A stretch of DNA of 46,146 bases, taken from IMG/VR virus record IMGVR_UViG_3300027816_000159, positions 1 to 46,146 of that record; one strand, 5' to 3'. The notes beneath the pieces are model-generated. The model was not told the DNA's origin, made no database searches, and saw only the letters and a program-made list of their open reading frames with translations. The translations under genes were made by a program, and so were the position numbers. The stretch is from a virus. Each line of letters starts with the position of its first letter. Position 1 is the stretch's first letter. Positions 1 to 10,566 of this stretch are shown piece by piece.

Positions 1-239
1 CCGCTGCAGTGCTGGGATGTGGCACTACCACCAATGGCGCTATTCAACTCCTTGCTTCTGTAGCCAGAGCTGATGTGGATAGGCACGCCGAAGTGCTCAC
101 GGATAGGCTCGAAGATATTCTCCGCCAGCTTCTTGAAGTTTTCTAAATGCTCGCCGCTCGGGGTATTATTAATCCCCCTTCTTTTAGCAGTCTCGCTACG
201 GCTAACCTCAGCCAGTGATAGATGTTTAGATATTTGCAT
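1..239 (-). CDS. Peptidase M15-type endolysin, N-terminal part (cut by window edge)
   Basis: The reading frame starts at the ATG at 239 and runs off the left edge after 79 codons. It begins MQISKHLSLAEVSRSETAKR and continues with GINNTPSGEH, then FEPIREHFGVPIHISSGYRS at about residues 43-62 and GGSATSQH at 70-77. This is the order seen in the M15A/M15_3 D-Ala-D-Ala-type carboxypeptidases that phages use as endolysins. In that family SGYRS precedes the first zinc ligand, which is the histidine of SQH; the remaining D and H ligands lie beyond the window. It would cut peptidoglycan cross-links in the periplasm at lysis. It begins 1 nt after the stop of the giant protein upstream, so it is probably co-transcribed and coupled. 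The holin-like and spanin genes that would complete lysis lie about 18 kb upstream. No signal peptide is visible, so export by a holin is inferred. Confidence 0.85.
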   Translation of the reverse strand, partial: MQISKHLSLAEVSRSETAKRRGINNTPSGEHLENFKKLAENIFEPIREHFGVPIHISSGYRSKELNSAIGGSATSQHCS

Positions 240-240
240 A

Positions 241-3200
241 TTACTTTCTCATCTCCTTCTTAAGCTGCTGCTGCTGCTCAATATTTGTTTCCTTGTATAT
301 CTTCAGCAAATCCTCTGCGAAGTTCATCATCTCAATTCCTATAGCTTCCTTCTCCTTAGGATCTTTAGCAGCAAAGTAATTATCCTGAACCATCTTGAAA
401 TACTTCATGTATGGGTGCGCAGCTATTCCCCACTTGTCTACAAAGTCTCTTAGTTCCTGAACAGGCTTAGATACATATGCAGAATTTTCTTTTACAAATC
501 CACTCTTCTCAGCTAGCTTAAATTTATCACGAGCTTCTTCACGACCTACGTTAGATAGCTCAATACCAAGCTTACCAAAATATGTGAACTGACCTTTAAT
601 AAAGTGGTCAACCATTCTTGGATCTGCTTTTACCACATTACCTATAACCTTACCTATTCTAGAAGCATCTTCAGTATTTCTTAAAGACATGTCTAATGCA
701 GACTCATATCTAGGAATAATCTCTGTACCTCTAAAGAAATCATAGTTAGCAGTCAGCTCTATTATCTTACCATAAGGTCCAACAATATCAGTCCCCTCTA
801 CAGGTACTAGTGATTTGTATACAGTACCAGCATAACCATCAAATGCTTTTTTATTACCCTCAGAGTAACTCATGCCACGGCTAAGTGCACTACCAAATAA
901 GCTAAGCTCAAATGGTTTAGGAACAGCTAACCACTTATTATCTCCGATTGGTACGTTATAAAACATATCACGCTGCCAGTCAGGAAGTGCTTCGAATTGC
1001 TTTTTCTTTTCTTCATCTGCACTTGATAACGCATATACTGCCAGCTCGGGGAGTAAAGAGAACAGGAATATTCTAGTAGCAAACCCTGCCGGATTTTCTT
1101 TAGCACTCTTAGATGCAGCACGTAAACCTTGAACAGCCGCGTTAGTAAATGGTATTACCTGATTGATAACACGCATTGTATTACCGGCCACAGCGAAGTC
1201 AATTAGTTGTCTTGCCTTAGATCCAGCATACAGCATGGCGTTATAATCATCCATACCTTTTTTCTTTGCCTCGTTATACGCAGCTTCATACTCAGACACA
1301 CGACCAGTGGTCTCTGATTTATAAAGTCCCTGCTCATACGCCTTCCAAAGATTCTTAATTTTATCTGGCGTTACTACAAAGCTACCGCTCTTTGTTACCT
1401 TATTAGCAGCATCAGTCAGCAACTCGTAATAGAACTCCTTGCTTTGTGTGTATAATCCTGCGTTCAGTGCGCCAGTTCTCGCTGACTCACTCCACTTATC
1501 CTTAGTGGTAATAGATCTCTTAATAGATTCCCATGGATTATTATTAGACAAGATTAATCTAGATTGCCAGTCACGTACCACGTTTCTAGCAGCGAATGTT
1601 GGGAATCGTGTCACCGTCCATCTCATTATCGATGGAAGTGCAGTTAACCAACCGGGAAGATTATACATCTCGCTATCAAGATTCTTGACAGAGTTGTAAA
1701 TATCCTCTTGGAACTTCCAGTATTCTGGCTTACCATCTACAAAGATTGTGACTACTCCCTCACCCTTTTCTTTAACCTGCTGTCCAATACTTTCTAGTTT
1801 CTTTATTGTCTCAGAATCTTTCTCGCCTGCAATAAGATTTCTAAATGATAGCATCACCTCATTACGGTTAGCCTCCTTCATCATCTTATTAAGATTGTCA
1901 AGCAAAGAAACATATGGGTCTTGAATTCTTTTCTCAGATCCTTTAATCTTTTTTACAGGCTCCGATACCCCACCAATTGTTCCTCTTTTACCCTTGATAG
2001 TAAACTCCACAGGTTCGCCTGCAGGAGTCTCGTTCATTCTTTGAAGTGCTACATACTCTAGGTTATTCTCCTTAATGAATTTATAACCCCCGATCAGCTC
2101 GCCATCCTTATCGTAAATAGCCTCAGGCATACGGCCTTTATCTACCATGTATCTTAAAGCAGCATCAGCCATTTGCTGATATCTAGAAGCTGCCTCTTTT
2201 ATATTATCAAGATTAGGATTCTCTTCAAATTCTTTTAGTGCTTCTTCTGCAACCTTTAAGTCCGTTACATTCTCATCACCAATACCGCTGATGATATCAT
2301 CCCTGTCAAACCTTTTGCTAAGTTCAACAGTTCTTTTAGCAACCATGTATGAAAGGGTGTCCTTAACATTCTTGTTATACTCTTCTTTAGATATGTCTTT
2401 ACCAAGTGGTTCAAGTAACCAGTCGATATTCATCGGCTTACCATCTGCAGATTTCAAACGCTTATATTTGGCGTCAAACATCCCACCACTTACCGCTTCA
2501 TTAAATGCAGCGTCATATCCGTTTAACAATCTAACTAATACCTTTGGATCATTAGCGGGTAACACCTGATCAAGACCTCTGATTCCTTTCACACGATCCG
2601 CCGCCTTATTAAATACAGTAAGATTGTCTAACATCTCACGGCTCAGTCTATCCATCCAGTTAACAGAAAAGTTCTCATCTCCAATGGTTTCGATAAACTT
2701 CTGAACTGAACCTTTTCTTTCTGGCTTACCTATCTGGATATTATCTGCAATAATGTCGGCAGCGCTTCTTCTACCTACAGACTGTTGCTTACGTTTAGCG
2801 TTAGGCTTAAATTCCAGTTCGGGAGTAGTCTTAGTAACCTGATATCCATCTTGGAATACCTTTTCTTGATAAACCTCAGGTTTCATAGCCTCTGTAGTCT
2901 GTGCTCTTAATACCTTACGTCCCTTAATATTCCATTCAGCTACGGTCATTGGGTACCCCCGATCTGCCGCAACCTTGGTAACAAATCCTACCTGCTTATT
3001 AAAATCAAAGGCCTGTCCGGGGTATTGTTTTTTAAACTGCTTCTCCGCCTCAGGCAAAAGATTCAGTGGGTCCTCATTAAAAGGATACACTTGATTCTCG
3101 GGTATACGCACTACATACCCAAACTCAGATGGCACATTAACCTCTTTAATATCAGGTCTGGTGTAATACATAGAGATGCCTACACCGGGGCGTTCATCTC

Positions 3201-6200
3201 TACCAGTAGCTAAATTCTTACCAAACTTCTTAGGGTCGATAGACTTAACCTTAGAACCAGAATAGTGATAGAAAACGTAATTACCCTGATCGTCACTGGT
3301 CATTTCTTTATTTAGCCCAGCATCAGCAACTAGATTACGTCCACCTTTAGAAGCTTGTATTCTTGTTCCTGATGGTTCTGCTTTCTTATACTCAAATGAA
3401 CCCTGCTCTCCTAGAGGCTGGCCCTTTACATACATACTACCGGCTAACATCTGTGATGCGGTCTTAGTGTATGGTGCACCAGAAGGCCCAATCATTTCAA
3501 TAGGAGTAAACATCTGGTTTAGATCATAAGCGCCATCTAGTATAAAAGCATTCTTGCCGGGGAATTTAGCGTTAAATAGTGGATGAGTAACACCCTTATC
3601 CTGCACCTCCTGTATAGTTATATTGGGATCTGTTTCAAATCCAGCCACAGCAAATCCCCACTTACCTTCATTCATGTACATATCCACCAAACCCTTTTCT
3701 CCCAATTCATACATCACCTTCTCAGCGTTGATACCGAGTCTGTCCATTAATTGCTTGGCAATAAACTTCTGAGGCTTTTTAGATACATATCCCTTATCAC
3801 CCTCAACGGCTTTGATATCAGCCTTAGCAGCCAGACCACCTAAAAGGTTTGAAACAAAAACCCCTCTAGCTTTGAAACTTGCAGGGGAGTTATTATCCCC
3901 AACAGTATAAGCCATTTCAGATATCATATTATCTATGGTATCTGCATTGGATAGGTCAGCACCTTTATATTTATTTACAAAATTCTTGTATCCTTCTTCA
4001 CCGAATGCGTCTTTTAGCGCAACAAGATCCTTTCCGAAGAACTCTTTCTTAAAATCTGACGATCTTAACACGGTCTTAGGAAGCATTGAGATAGCATCCA
4101 TTACATAACGAAGCGCATAAGAATTACTCAGCATTGAAGTAGGCGCTTGTGTACCAATAAGTGTTACTCCGGGTTGATTACCAAAAACTTCATTAACGTA
4201 TTTACTCCAAGTGTTTACCTTAGATTGTTGTGTAGTAGCAAATCCTACATTACCATCCACATTATTTTTTACAGACAAGTAAGCAGGACCCCCGTACATG
4301 AAAACAGTTTTACCTGAAGGGAGTTTTAACTCTCCTACACGTGTAGGGTCTGAGTTAATCACTACTGCCTTGCCCCCGAACTGTTTGTAAACCTCCTCAA
4401 GAGACTTCTGTGGTAGTGCTGTAACCTCCTTAGACTCGTATATATTTACCGCTGGCTGACTTGTTACACGTTTTTGGACATTCAGTTGTCCGCCCGCAAC
4501 TACTTCTGGAGAATCAAGATTGCTGATATATTCTTTTACATTTTCAGCGCCAACTACTTCTGAAATATCTTGACCAGTTTTTAGTGCGTTAGCCACATCA
4601 CCTGCTAGCTTTTTAAATGCGGCCACATCTGTATCACTTAACACCTGACCAAAACCTAAAGCCTTAGCCATTCTATTAATCAAGTCGATGATAGATTGCT
4701 TAAGGCCAGTTGGTACATTATCAAGATTGATAACACCCTCTGCTACTCTGGCGATTACCTCTACCACAGCCTCATCATCCACAGTCTCTTGTCCTTCGTA
4801 GTTCTTGGTGGCCCAATCAAGTGCGTTAGCTACAGTCTTACTATCCTTTGATGCAGACTTTAATCCACTAACTACTTTGTTGAAAAGCTCGGGGCTCGTG
4901 TTCCTTACAATATTTACAACAGGGTGAGCAGCCTCATGCCACACCACTAATCCTTCGGCGATACCTTTCTCAAGCTTTGCCTTATTGATATATATCTTAC
5001 CGTCATTTGCTACGAATATTCCTTCCGTACCTTTTTGTACGCCAACAGCATCAGATAATCTATCATACTCATCTGGATCTTCTATCACATTAATATTTAC
5101 ACCAGTCTTTTCTAATGACTTTTGAGCTGCCTGAATCTTCTTATCAAAATCTGTTTCAGGTTTAGGTTGAACCTTTTCTTCAAAGTTATACCCAACCTCA
5201 AAGTCTACAGGCTTACCACCAATATTGATAGTAGAGAAGTTATCCGCGCCTGATTCAAATCTAGGCTCAACATTCACCGTTCCACTTCTTGGGAAGAATG
5301 AACCATCTTTATACACGAGCCCGGTACTATGTGCAACAGAATCCTGACCAAACGCATTAGCAAATTCAATCGATTGCTGCTTAGTCATATTAGGTACAAA
5401 GAAAGAACGCTCTGTCTTACCTTCATACTTTCCGAAGATTTCTACTGGCTTAAGACCACGCTCTTCTAGCCAAGCCTTAGCCTTTTCGTTTAATTTTTTA
5501 TTACCAGCCTTACTAATCTGCATAGCCTCTGGGTTCATACCACTAAGCATCGCAAACTCACCAGTCTCTAAAGTAGTTTTAAGATCTGCTTCGCTAGCAA
5601 ATTCAGACTGAGGTAAAGCCTGACGGTCAGCAGTGTCTTCTTCAGGAGTGAATGGCTCTGATACAAAGTCGGCATCAGTCAACCCTTGCTCCTTCTTTAA
5701 TCTCTCCTTAACCTCTGGCTTCATTTCCTCTTTAACTTCTTCCTTAACTTCTGGCTGTACACCATTAAGGATATCAGCATTCTGTTGATCTGCCTTCTTA
5801 GCCTGCTCCTTCATTTCATTTACCACACTCTCTGGCATATCCTCTGACATCTTAGATGCGTCAAACTTCTTCATCACATTGTCAGCGTAGTTTGCCTTCT
5901 GCAAGTCAGTCAAAGGGTTACCGTTCCTATCTACCCTTGGCATAGTGGATACTACCTGTGCTAACTTGTTAGCACGAGCTAGTCCTTCTTGATATTGTGA
6001 TTCGTTAATATCTCCATTATCAAACAATTCCTTAAGACCTGACTTTGCTGATTCAGGATTAGATCCTGCCTCAAACCAAAGTTGCTTATACAATTGAGAG
6101 TCTCTTCTGTTACTTAATATAGCAGTAGGTCCAGTAAGAAGTGGAGTCATTAAAGCTGTAGAGATTAATACATCCTTCCAGTTCTTTACAATGTTACCAT

Positions 6201-8262
6201 CTAACGCCTCAGTTGCAAGTTCTTCAGCTTGCTCCTTAACCTGCATCTTACCAAATTCTTTAACTGCTCCAGCTACTGTAGGTCTAGCAGAAGCAAGCGT
6301 CATACGTCCACCCTTAAATGCGTTCGCTAACGCAGTAGCCTCATCCATTATTCCTGCTAATCCACCTACAGTAACACCAGTTCTTAATGCTCTAGCGAGT
6401 GGATCATTCTTTCCCTCTCTAAACTGCTCATCATATTTATTAGCTGCAGCATCTAATCCCGCTACCATGCCAGACATAATCAATCCTCCACCAGATAATA
6501 CAGTTGGAGCAATATTGCCTAATGATCTAGCGCCAGAAGTAGAAAGTAGATGTGAAATATTTTTAGCGGTAAGGCTAACGTTTCCTTTGTTAGGATTAGC
6601 ATAGAACTCTATACCACCATTATTATAAGCATCTTTAATTAATGGATATACCTGCTTATACTTTTCTTCTCTTGATAGATTGTTATCCTTAATAATTCCA
6701 TCAACCTTTTGCTTAACAGCAGCATCTGTAATTTCTGGAATAACATCCTCACCACGTAAAGCAGAACCAGTGTCTCCGTAATTTAATATCTCCTCAGATA
6801 TATATTTTGAATGATCACGCTGCATATCAGCAGCTAGTCTCTGATCTCTATTCTTAGTAGCATAATCAAATACAGCAGACACTCCTCTGTCGAGCCAATC
6901 ACTAGCACCAACTGCTATGTTGTAAATACCTTTTGTAATAGTTGGCGTTTCGATTCCTTCTGTTACATCAAACAACACCCTGTCTATATCAGAAGCTGCA
7001 ACATCTGGGTATCTAGATTGCTGTGATCTTTTTGTTTTCTCAGCAAGTTGTTTCCATTGTGATAACCCTTCGATAAAACCAGCAGCAGGTTTCTTACCTG
7101 TCAATTCCTGCTCACCAGTAACCCTGTTCATATTTCTATTAGACTCAAATGCAATCGCATTCAGTCCGATATTCTCAAGCTCTCTTAAATATAATTGCTT
7201 GTCAGAAGCAGGCGCCACTGGGTTATTGATTCTCTCCTCTAAGTTCTTTGCTCTATCGGGATCAATCTGTTTTAATAAATCTAAACCAGCACCAATAAAT
7301 ACGTTACCCTGCTTAGCCCAGTTATTAACCACATCCTGATCTTTTAACCCCTGATATAATGCAGCATACGCATCAACAGTGAATGCGTCAATAGCCTCTT
7401 TCTTTTTATCTACATCAAATATATTCTCGTCAATCGCCTTCTTAATCTGTTTAATCCTATCCATTGAAGCTTGATACCCAGTCTGCAAAGGCTGACCAGT
7501 ATTAGGATCTATATTAAGCTGACCAAGCTTTGCTGTGTATTCAATTTGCGAATTAGCTTCTTCATCAGATACACCTCTATCCTTTAAAGTATTTTTAAAT
7601 ATACTTCTCCACTTATATGCGGCTTTACTTTTCTCGTACTCTTGCCTGTTAGCAGAATATTCTTTTGCCTTCTTTAATACAAAAGCATCATCAGCTAAGA
7701 AATCTTTTTTTGCAGTCTCTAATGCAAGGGGGTCTACGTTCTCAGGCTTTGCAGTCTCTCCGTTATACCAATCTTTAATATTGCTAATCTCATCATCGTA
7801 CTCCTGCTTGTATAAATTGTATATACTATTAGCCCACCTAGGATTAACAATGCCCAACTGACCTCTTTCGTTAATTTGTCTTACCTTGTTGTTTAAAATA
7901 TCAGCCGCCTGCTTAGCTCTTTCTTTAGCGATCTTTAGTGGATCTTTAGGCTCTTCTTCCGATTGTAACGGTAATTGTGATTGGGAAGTAACTGCAGGCT
8001 TTTCTCCAGATACTGGAGCACCAGTCAATAGAGAAGGGTCTGACTGGTCTTTTTTTTTAAAAGAAGATATGTTGCCGATGAAGACATCCTTGTCTTCTTT
8101 AAAATCTTCTAGGTTAGAAGACATCACATCGTATACCTTATTAGCATACTCAGGATCTGAATTTAATTTATTGTAGAAATCCTGTTCGCTGATTTCAAAG
8201 TCGTCAAAATTAGAAGCTAATTTATTGTATACGTCTTTAGCGAAGTTTGTGTTTTCAGCCAT
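241..8262 (-). CDS. Giant polyvalent/internal virion protein (2673 aa)
   Basis: This single 2673-residue frame is the largest gene in the window. Residues 1-130 are charged, with an NKLNSDPEYANKVYDVMSSN-type helical repeat. A glycine/alanine-rich, membrane-prone stretch occurs at about 570-640. An E/K-rich linker (KEEVKEEMKPEVKERLKKE) lies near 860. A zinc-peptidase signature, VVWHEAAHPVV, is near residue 1105. A segment near 1670-1740 (FYHYSGSKVKSIDP, then RPGVGISMYYTRPD) resembles ADP-ribosyltransferase domains of phage polyvalent proteins. The C-terminal third contains ARNVVRDWQSRL and a hydrophobic segment near 2400, as in the large polyvalent protein-associated domains. Such proteins are packaged and ejected with the DNA, comparable in position to T7 gp16. 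It is last in the ejection cluster, just before the endolysin. The virion-internal role is inferred; enzyme activities rest on motifs only. Confidence 0.7.
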   Translation of the reverse strand: MAENTNFAKDVYNKLASNFDDFEISEQDFYNKLNSDPEYANKVYDVMSSNLEDFKEDKDVFIGNISSFKKKDQSDPSLLTGAPVSGEKPAVTSQSQLPLQSEEEPKDPLKIAKERAKQAADILNNKVRQINERGQLGIVNPRWANSIYNLYKQEYDDEISNIKDWYNGETAKPENVDPLALETAKKDFLADDAFVLKKAKEYSANRQEYEKSKAAYKWRSIFKNTLKDRGVSDEEANSQIEYTAKLGQLNIDPNTGQPLQTGYQASMDRIKQIKKAIDENIFDVDKKKEAIDAFTVDAYAALYQGLKDQDVVNNWAKQGNVFIGAGLDLLKQIDPDRAKNLEERINNPVAPASDKQLYLRELENIGLNAIAFESNRNMNRVTGEQELTGKKPAAGFIEGLSQWKQLAEKTKRSQQSRYPDVAASDIDRVLFDVTEGIETPTITKGIYNIAVGASDWLDRGVSAVFDYATKNRDQRLAADMQRDHSKYISEEILNYGDTGSALRGEDVIPEITDAAVKQKVDGIIKDNNLSREEKYKQVYPLIKDAYNNGGIEFYANPNKGNVSLTAKNISHLLSTSGARSLGNIAPTVLSGGGLIMSGMVAGLDAAANKYDEQFREGKNDPLARALRTGVTVGGLAGIMDEATALANAFKGGRMTLASARPTVAGAVKEFGKMQVKEQAEELATEALDGNIVKNWKDVLISTALMTPLLTGPTAILSNRRDSQLYKQLWFEAGSNPESAKSGLKELFDNGDINESQYQEGLARANKLAQVVSTMPRVDRNGNPLTDLQKANYADNVMKKFDASKMSEDMPESVVNEMKEQAKKADQQNADILNGVQPEVKEEVKEEMKPEVKERLKKEQGLTDADFVSEPFTPEEDTADRQALPQSEFASEADLKTTLETGEFAMLSGMNPEAMQISKAGNKKLNEKAKAWLEERGLKPVEIFGKYEGKTERSFFVPNMTKQQSIEFANAFGQDSVAHSTGLVYKDGSFFPRSGTVNVEPRFESGADNFSTINIGGKPVDFEVGYNFEEKVQPKPETDFDKKIQAAQKSLEKTGVNINVIEDPDEYDRLSDAVGVQKGTEGIFVANDGKIYINKAKLEKGIAEGLVVWHEAAHPVVNIVRNTSPELFNKVVSGLKSASKDSKTVANALDWATKNYEGQETVDDEAVVEVIARVAEGVINLDNVPTGLKQSIIDLINRMAKALGFGQVLSDTDVAAFKKLAGDVANALKTGQDISEVVGAENVKEYISNLDSPEVVAGGQLNVQKRVTSQPAVNIYESKEVTALPQKSLEEVYKQFGGKAVVINSDPTRVGELKLPSGKTVFMYGGPAYLSVKNNVDGNVGFATTQQSKVNTWSKYVNEVFGNQPGVTLIGTQAPTSMLSNSYALRYVMDAISMLPKTVLRSSDFKKEFFGKDLVALKDAFGEEGYKNFVNKYKGADLSNADTIDNMISEMAYTVGDNNSPASFKARGVFVSNLLGGLAAKADIKAVEGDKGYVSKKPQKFIAKQLMDRLGINAEKVMYELGEKGLVDMYMNEGKWGFAVAGFETDPNITIQEVQDKGVTHPLFNAKFPGKNAFILDGAYDLNQMFTPIEMIGPSGAPYTKTASQMLAGSMYVKGQPLGEQGSFEYKKAEPSGTRIQASKGGRNLVADAGLNKEMTSDDQGNYVFYHYSGSKVKSIDPKKFGKNLATGRDERPGVGISMYYTRPDIKEVNVPSEFGYVVRIPENQVYPFNEDPLNLLPEAEKQFKKQYPGQAFDFNKQVGFVTKVAADRGYPMTVAEWNIKGRKVLRAQTTEAMKPEVYQEKVFQDGYQVTKTTPELEFKPNAKRKQQSVGRRSAADIIADNIQIGKPERKGSVQKFIETIGDENFSVNWMDRLSREMLDNLTVFNKAADRVKGIRGLDQVLPANDPKVLVRLLNGYDAAFNEAVSGGMFDAKYKRLKSADGKPMNIDWLLEPLGKDISKEEYNKNVKDTLSYMVAKRTVELSKRFDRDDIISGIGDENVTDLKVAEEALKEFEENPNLDNIKEAASRYQQMADAALRYMVDKGRMPEAIYDKDGELIGGYKFIKENNLEYVALQRMNETPAGEPVEFTIKGKRGTIGGVSEPVKKIKGSEKRIQDPYVSLLDNLNKMMKEANRNEVMLSFRNLIAGEKDSETIKKLESIGQQVKEKGEGVVTIFVDGKPEYWKFQEDIYNSVKNLDSEMYNLPGWLTALPSIMRWTVTRFPTFAARNVVRDWQSRLILSNNNPWESIKRSITTKDKWSESARTGALNAGLYTQSKEFYYELLTDAANKVTKSGSFVVTPDKIKNLWKAYEQGLYKSETTGRVSEYEAAYNEAKKKGMDDYNAMLYAGSKARQLIDFAVAGNTMRVINQVIPFTNAAVQGLRAASKSAKENPAGFATRIFLFSLLPELAVYALSSADEEKKKQFEALPDWQRDMFYNVPIGDNKWLAVPKPFELSLFGSALSRGMSYSEGNKKAFDGYAGTVYKSLVPVEGTDIVGPYGKIIELTANYDFFRGTEIIPRYESALDMSLRNTEDASRIGKVIGNVVKADPRMVDHFIKGQFTYFGKLGIELSNVGREEARDKFKLAEKSGFVKENSAYVSKPVQELRDFVDKWGIAAHPYMKYFKMVQDNYFAAKDPKEKEAIGIEMMNFAEDLLKIYKETNIEQQQQLKKEMRK

Positions 8263-8264
8263 AA

Positions 8265-9839
8265 TTATTTATTTAGTGACTTAGCACCGGATTTTTTAAC
8301 AGCGTATCCTTCTACATTCTTATCAGCTCCCATAATCTTTTGATAAAGACCAGCTGCCTGTTGAACCGCACGTGGTGAGGTTATGTCAAAGGTAATGGTT
8401 TGTGTGATAGCTTTACCTTCATTAGGATTTGGCTTATAAGTTTTACCAACCTGTATCATAGGTCTTCTATCTATATCACCTTCATAATTTACGGTGACAA
8501 TATTACCAACGACCTTAGGTTCACCTACAAGTTTCTTTCCTCCGCCTCCATATAAAGCACCAAGATAGTTATTAATTGAATCAATATCATTAGCCTTCAT
8601 AGCCTTTTCCATATTCTGCATCCATGTAAGCCCAGCTATCTTTTCTTCTGAACCAACTTTAATAACTGTAGGAGCTTTAGGAGTATCAACCTTAAGACCT
8701 GCATCTATCTTTACCGCCTTAGCCTCGCCCTGATCACCATATTGTTTAACAGTACTTAAGAACTCTGGCATATATATTCTAGAGAATGTATCTATACTAG
8801 AACTCTCGTAAGGATTTACTAGACCGGGAACCTTTTCAGCAAAGCTGTTAAAGTTCTCAGAAGATATAGCAAGCGCAGATTCTACAGGATTAGGACTTCC
8901 AGCCTGCTTAAGAAGTCTAGCATTGTGTTCTTTTATTTTATCAATGGCGCCTATGTAAACCTTTTGTTTAGCAGATGGCCCTAACATATTTTGAAGCTGA
9001 TCATACTTAACAAGATCTAACTGCTTATATGTATCTGTTGAACCGGGTATAGTTATTGAAGTCGGCTTTGTATCAAGAACCGGAACTTTATATTTAAGCC
9101 CAGTAGTTGCGTCTGTCTTTTCCTCTTCTCTTTCAAATGGGCTTAACTTGTATTCGTATCCTAAACTAAGAACCTTCTTGCCAGTAGGATCTAAGGTTAG
9201 CTTATTAGATACTAACGCATCGCTCTTCATTAATTCATCCATCTCCTTAAAGGCACTAGAATTTAGTTTGCCTCTATTTATATAAAGCTCTGGATTATTT
9301 GTAGCCTCTTGTGTGATAAATAACTTAGGATCTGTTATGCTAGAAACATCTTTTAATGATCTAGAAACTATATTACCATTTTGATCTTTCTGCTCATCGA
9401 ATACATTTTTATTAGCAAATGCTGCTAATGTTTTAGCATCGAACCCTTTTGTCTCAAGATCTTTAACAGCCTCACCCACTCCCTTAAAGTATGTATCATA
9501 TTGATTAAATGCTGTAAACGCTGTATTCATTATAGTTTGAGCGTCAGCATAAAAATTGGGAGAACCAACAGAGGATTTTAATTTATTAATACCAGCGGCG
9601 ATAATGTTATCCCTTATTTCAGTTGGGACTTCGGAGGCATTTGAGTAAAACTTTCTTAGTTCCTCATTGGTATTACCAAAGATTAACTGGTTAGCTTTTT
9701 GCTGCTCGATGATTGCCTCACGAGTAGCCTGCTCTCTCCTTCTGTTTGCCTCTTGACCAGCCTGAATAGATCTAGCAAGAAGTTCATAAGAACCGCCATC
9801 AGAAGGAATTACTGGTGATACTGTTATAGTTCTTGCCAT
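8265..9839 (-). CDS. Probable internal virion (ejection) protein, 524 aa
   Basis: This 524-residue soluble protein has no signal peptide or membrane segment. The N-terminus (about residues 20-60) is a charged helix rich in Q, R and E (QAGQEANRRREQATREAI), suggesting a coiled coil. The rest is mixed helix and strand with many K, T and D residues. I do not recognise a catalytic motif. It lies 2 nt upstream of the giant protein and 6 nt downstream of a glycine/alanine-rich small protein. The order small hydrophobic, medium, giant parallels T7 gp14-gp15-gp16, so an internal or ejection-channel role is inferred from position and size. It could equally be a tail-associated cargo protein. Confidence 0.55.
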   Translation of the reverse strand: MARTITVSPVIPSDGGSYELLARSIQAGQEANRRREQATREAIIEQQKANQLIFGNTNEELRKFYSNASEVPTEIRDNIIAAGINKLKSSVGSPNFYADAQTIMNTAFTAFNQYDTYFKGVGEAVKDLETKGFDAKTLAAFANKNVFDEQKDQNGNIVSRSLKDVSSITDPKLFITQEATNNPELYINRGKLNSSAFKEMDELMKSDALVSNKLTLDPTGKKVLSLGYEYKLSPFEREEEKTDATTGLKYKVPVLDTKPTSITIPGSTDTYKQLDLVKYDQLQNMLGPSAKQKVYIGAIDKIKEHNARLLKQAGSPNPVESALAISSENFNSFAEKVPGLVNPYESSSIDTFSRIYMPEFLSTVKQYGDQGEAKAVKIDAGLKVDTPKAPTVIKVGSEEKIAGLTWMQNMEKAMKANDIDSINNYLGALYGGGGKKLVGEPKVVGNIVTVNYEGDIDRRPMIQVGKTYKPNPNEGKAITQTITFDITSPRAVQQAAGLYQKIMGADKNVEGYAVKKSGAKSLNK

Positions 9840-9845
9840 TTTATT

Positions 9846-10496
9846 TTATCGTCTTACTGATCTCATGAAGTCTGCAAAATTGATTCCTCCACCTACACCA
9901 CCGCCAGCAGCTGCTCCGGCTGCTCTGCCAGCACCACCAACAGCACCACTACTAAACATTGAGCTTGCCATGCCCATCAGCCCTTGACCAACACCCTGAG
10001 CAGCGGCTTGCTTCATCCCGGCAGCGCCAGTAATAATGTTAGCTCTAGCCTGAAGTCCGCCCATAATGTTCTCAAACAGATCCTGCTCCGCTTGCTGACC
10101 TCCAGCCAAAGAAGCATAGTACGCTTGACGTCTTGCTTCCTCAAGTCCTTGCCCTTCAATTAAACCTTTTGTCAAGGCATCCTGAGCCTGCTCACCAGCG
10201 CCAGCTACAAACTGTAGGTACTGGTCTGGACGGGCAGCCTGACGAGCTCTGAATAAAGTATTAGCCTGCTGAGTAGCGATCCCCCTTTGCATTGCTTGCA
10301 TTAGTGGGTTCTGCTGCATAGCTGATCTAGATTCAGCAATTCGCTGTTGGGCGAACTTAGACATTTCAGCCTTGGGTAATTCTTTCATTAACCCTGTGAT
10401 TTGTCTAGCAGCCTTAGCCTGCTCTCCGGCGCCAATCATGTTAGAGACGGCACCAAGCCCTCCCATCACAAGAGGTATAGCTAAAGGTATTGGCAT
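9846..10496 (-). CDS. Probable DNA-ejection protein, Gly/Ala-rich, gp14-like (216 aa)
   Basis: The protein opens with a hydrophobic glycine-rich stretch (PIPLAIPLVMGGLGAVSNMI, residues 2-21). A long helical Q/A/R-rich middle follows, and then a low-complexity segment (GGAGRAAGAAAGGGVGGG) near residues 184-203 before a basic tail. This composition is typical of small podovirus internal core or ejection proteins such as T7 gp14 and P22 gp7, which insert into host membranes during DNA entry. It is first of three co-directional genes that would form the ejectosome. Assignment rests on composition, size and gene order, not on a recognisable domain. Confidence 0.55.
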   Translation of the reverse strand: MPIPLAIPLVMGGLGAVSNMIGAGEQAKAARQITGLMKELPKAEMSKFAQQRIAESRSAMQQNPLMQAMQRGIATQQANTLFRARQAARPDQYLQFVAGAGEQAQDALTKGLIEGQGLEEARRQAYYASLAGGQQAEQDLFENIMGGLQARANIITGAAGMKQAAAQGVGQGLMGMASSMFSSGAVGGAGRAAGAAAGGGVGGGINFADFMRSVRR

Positions 10497-10518
10497 AGTA
10501 AGAAAGATTGAATAGTTA

Positions 10519-10526
10519 CAAAAATA
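10519..10526 (-). promoter_or_regulatory. Possible Bacteroidota -7 promoter element
   Basis: On the minus strand this reads TATTTTTG, matching the Bacteroidota -7 consensus TAnnTTTG. It lies 22 nt upstream of the start of the ejection-type gene at 10496. No good -33 TTTG is present at the expected 19-23 nt, only TTATG-like sequence in an A/T-rich tract. It could be a weak or late promoter, or chance in A/T-rich DNA. The rest of the 70-nt gap 10497-10566 shows nothing else. Confidence 0.25.
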
Positions 10527-10566
10527 TGATTATTAATACTTTTACACATAAAATAAGCACCCAGTT

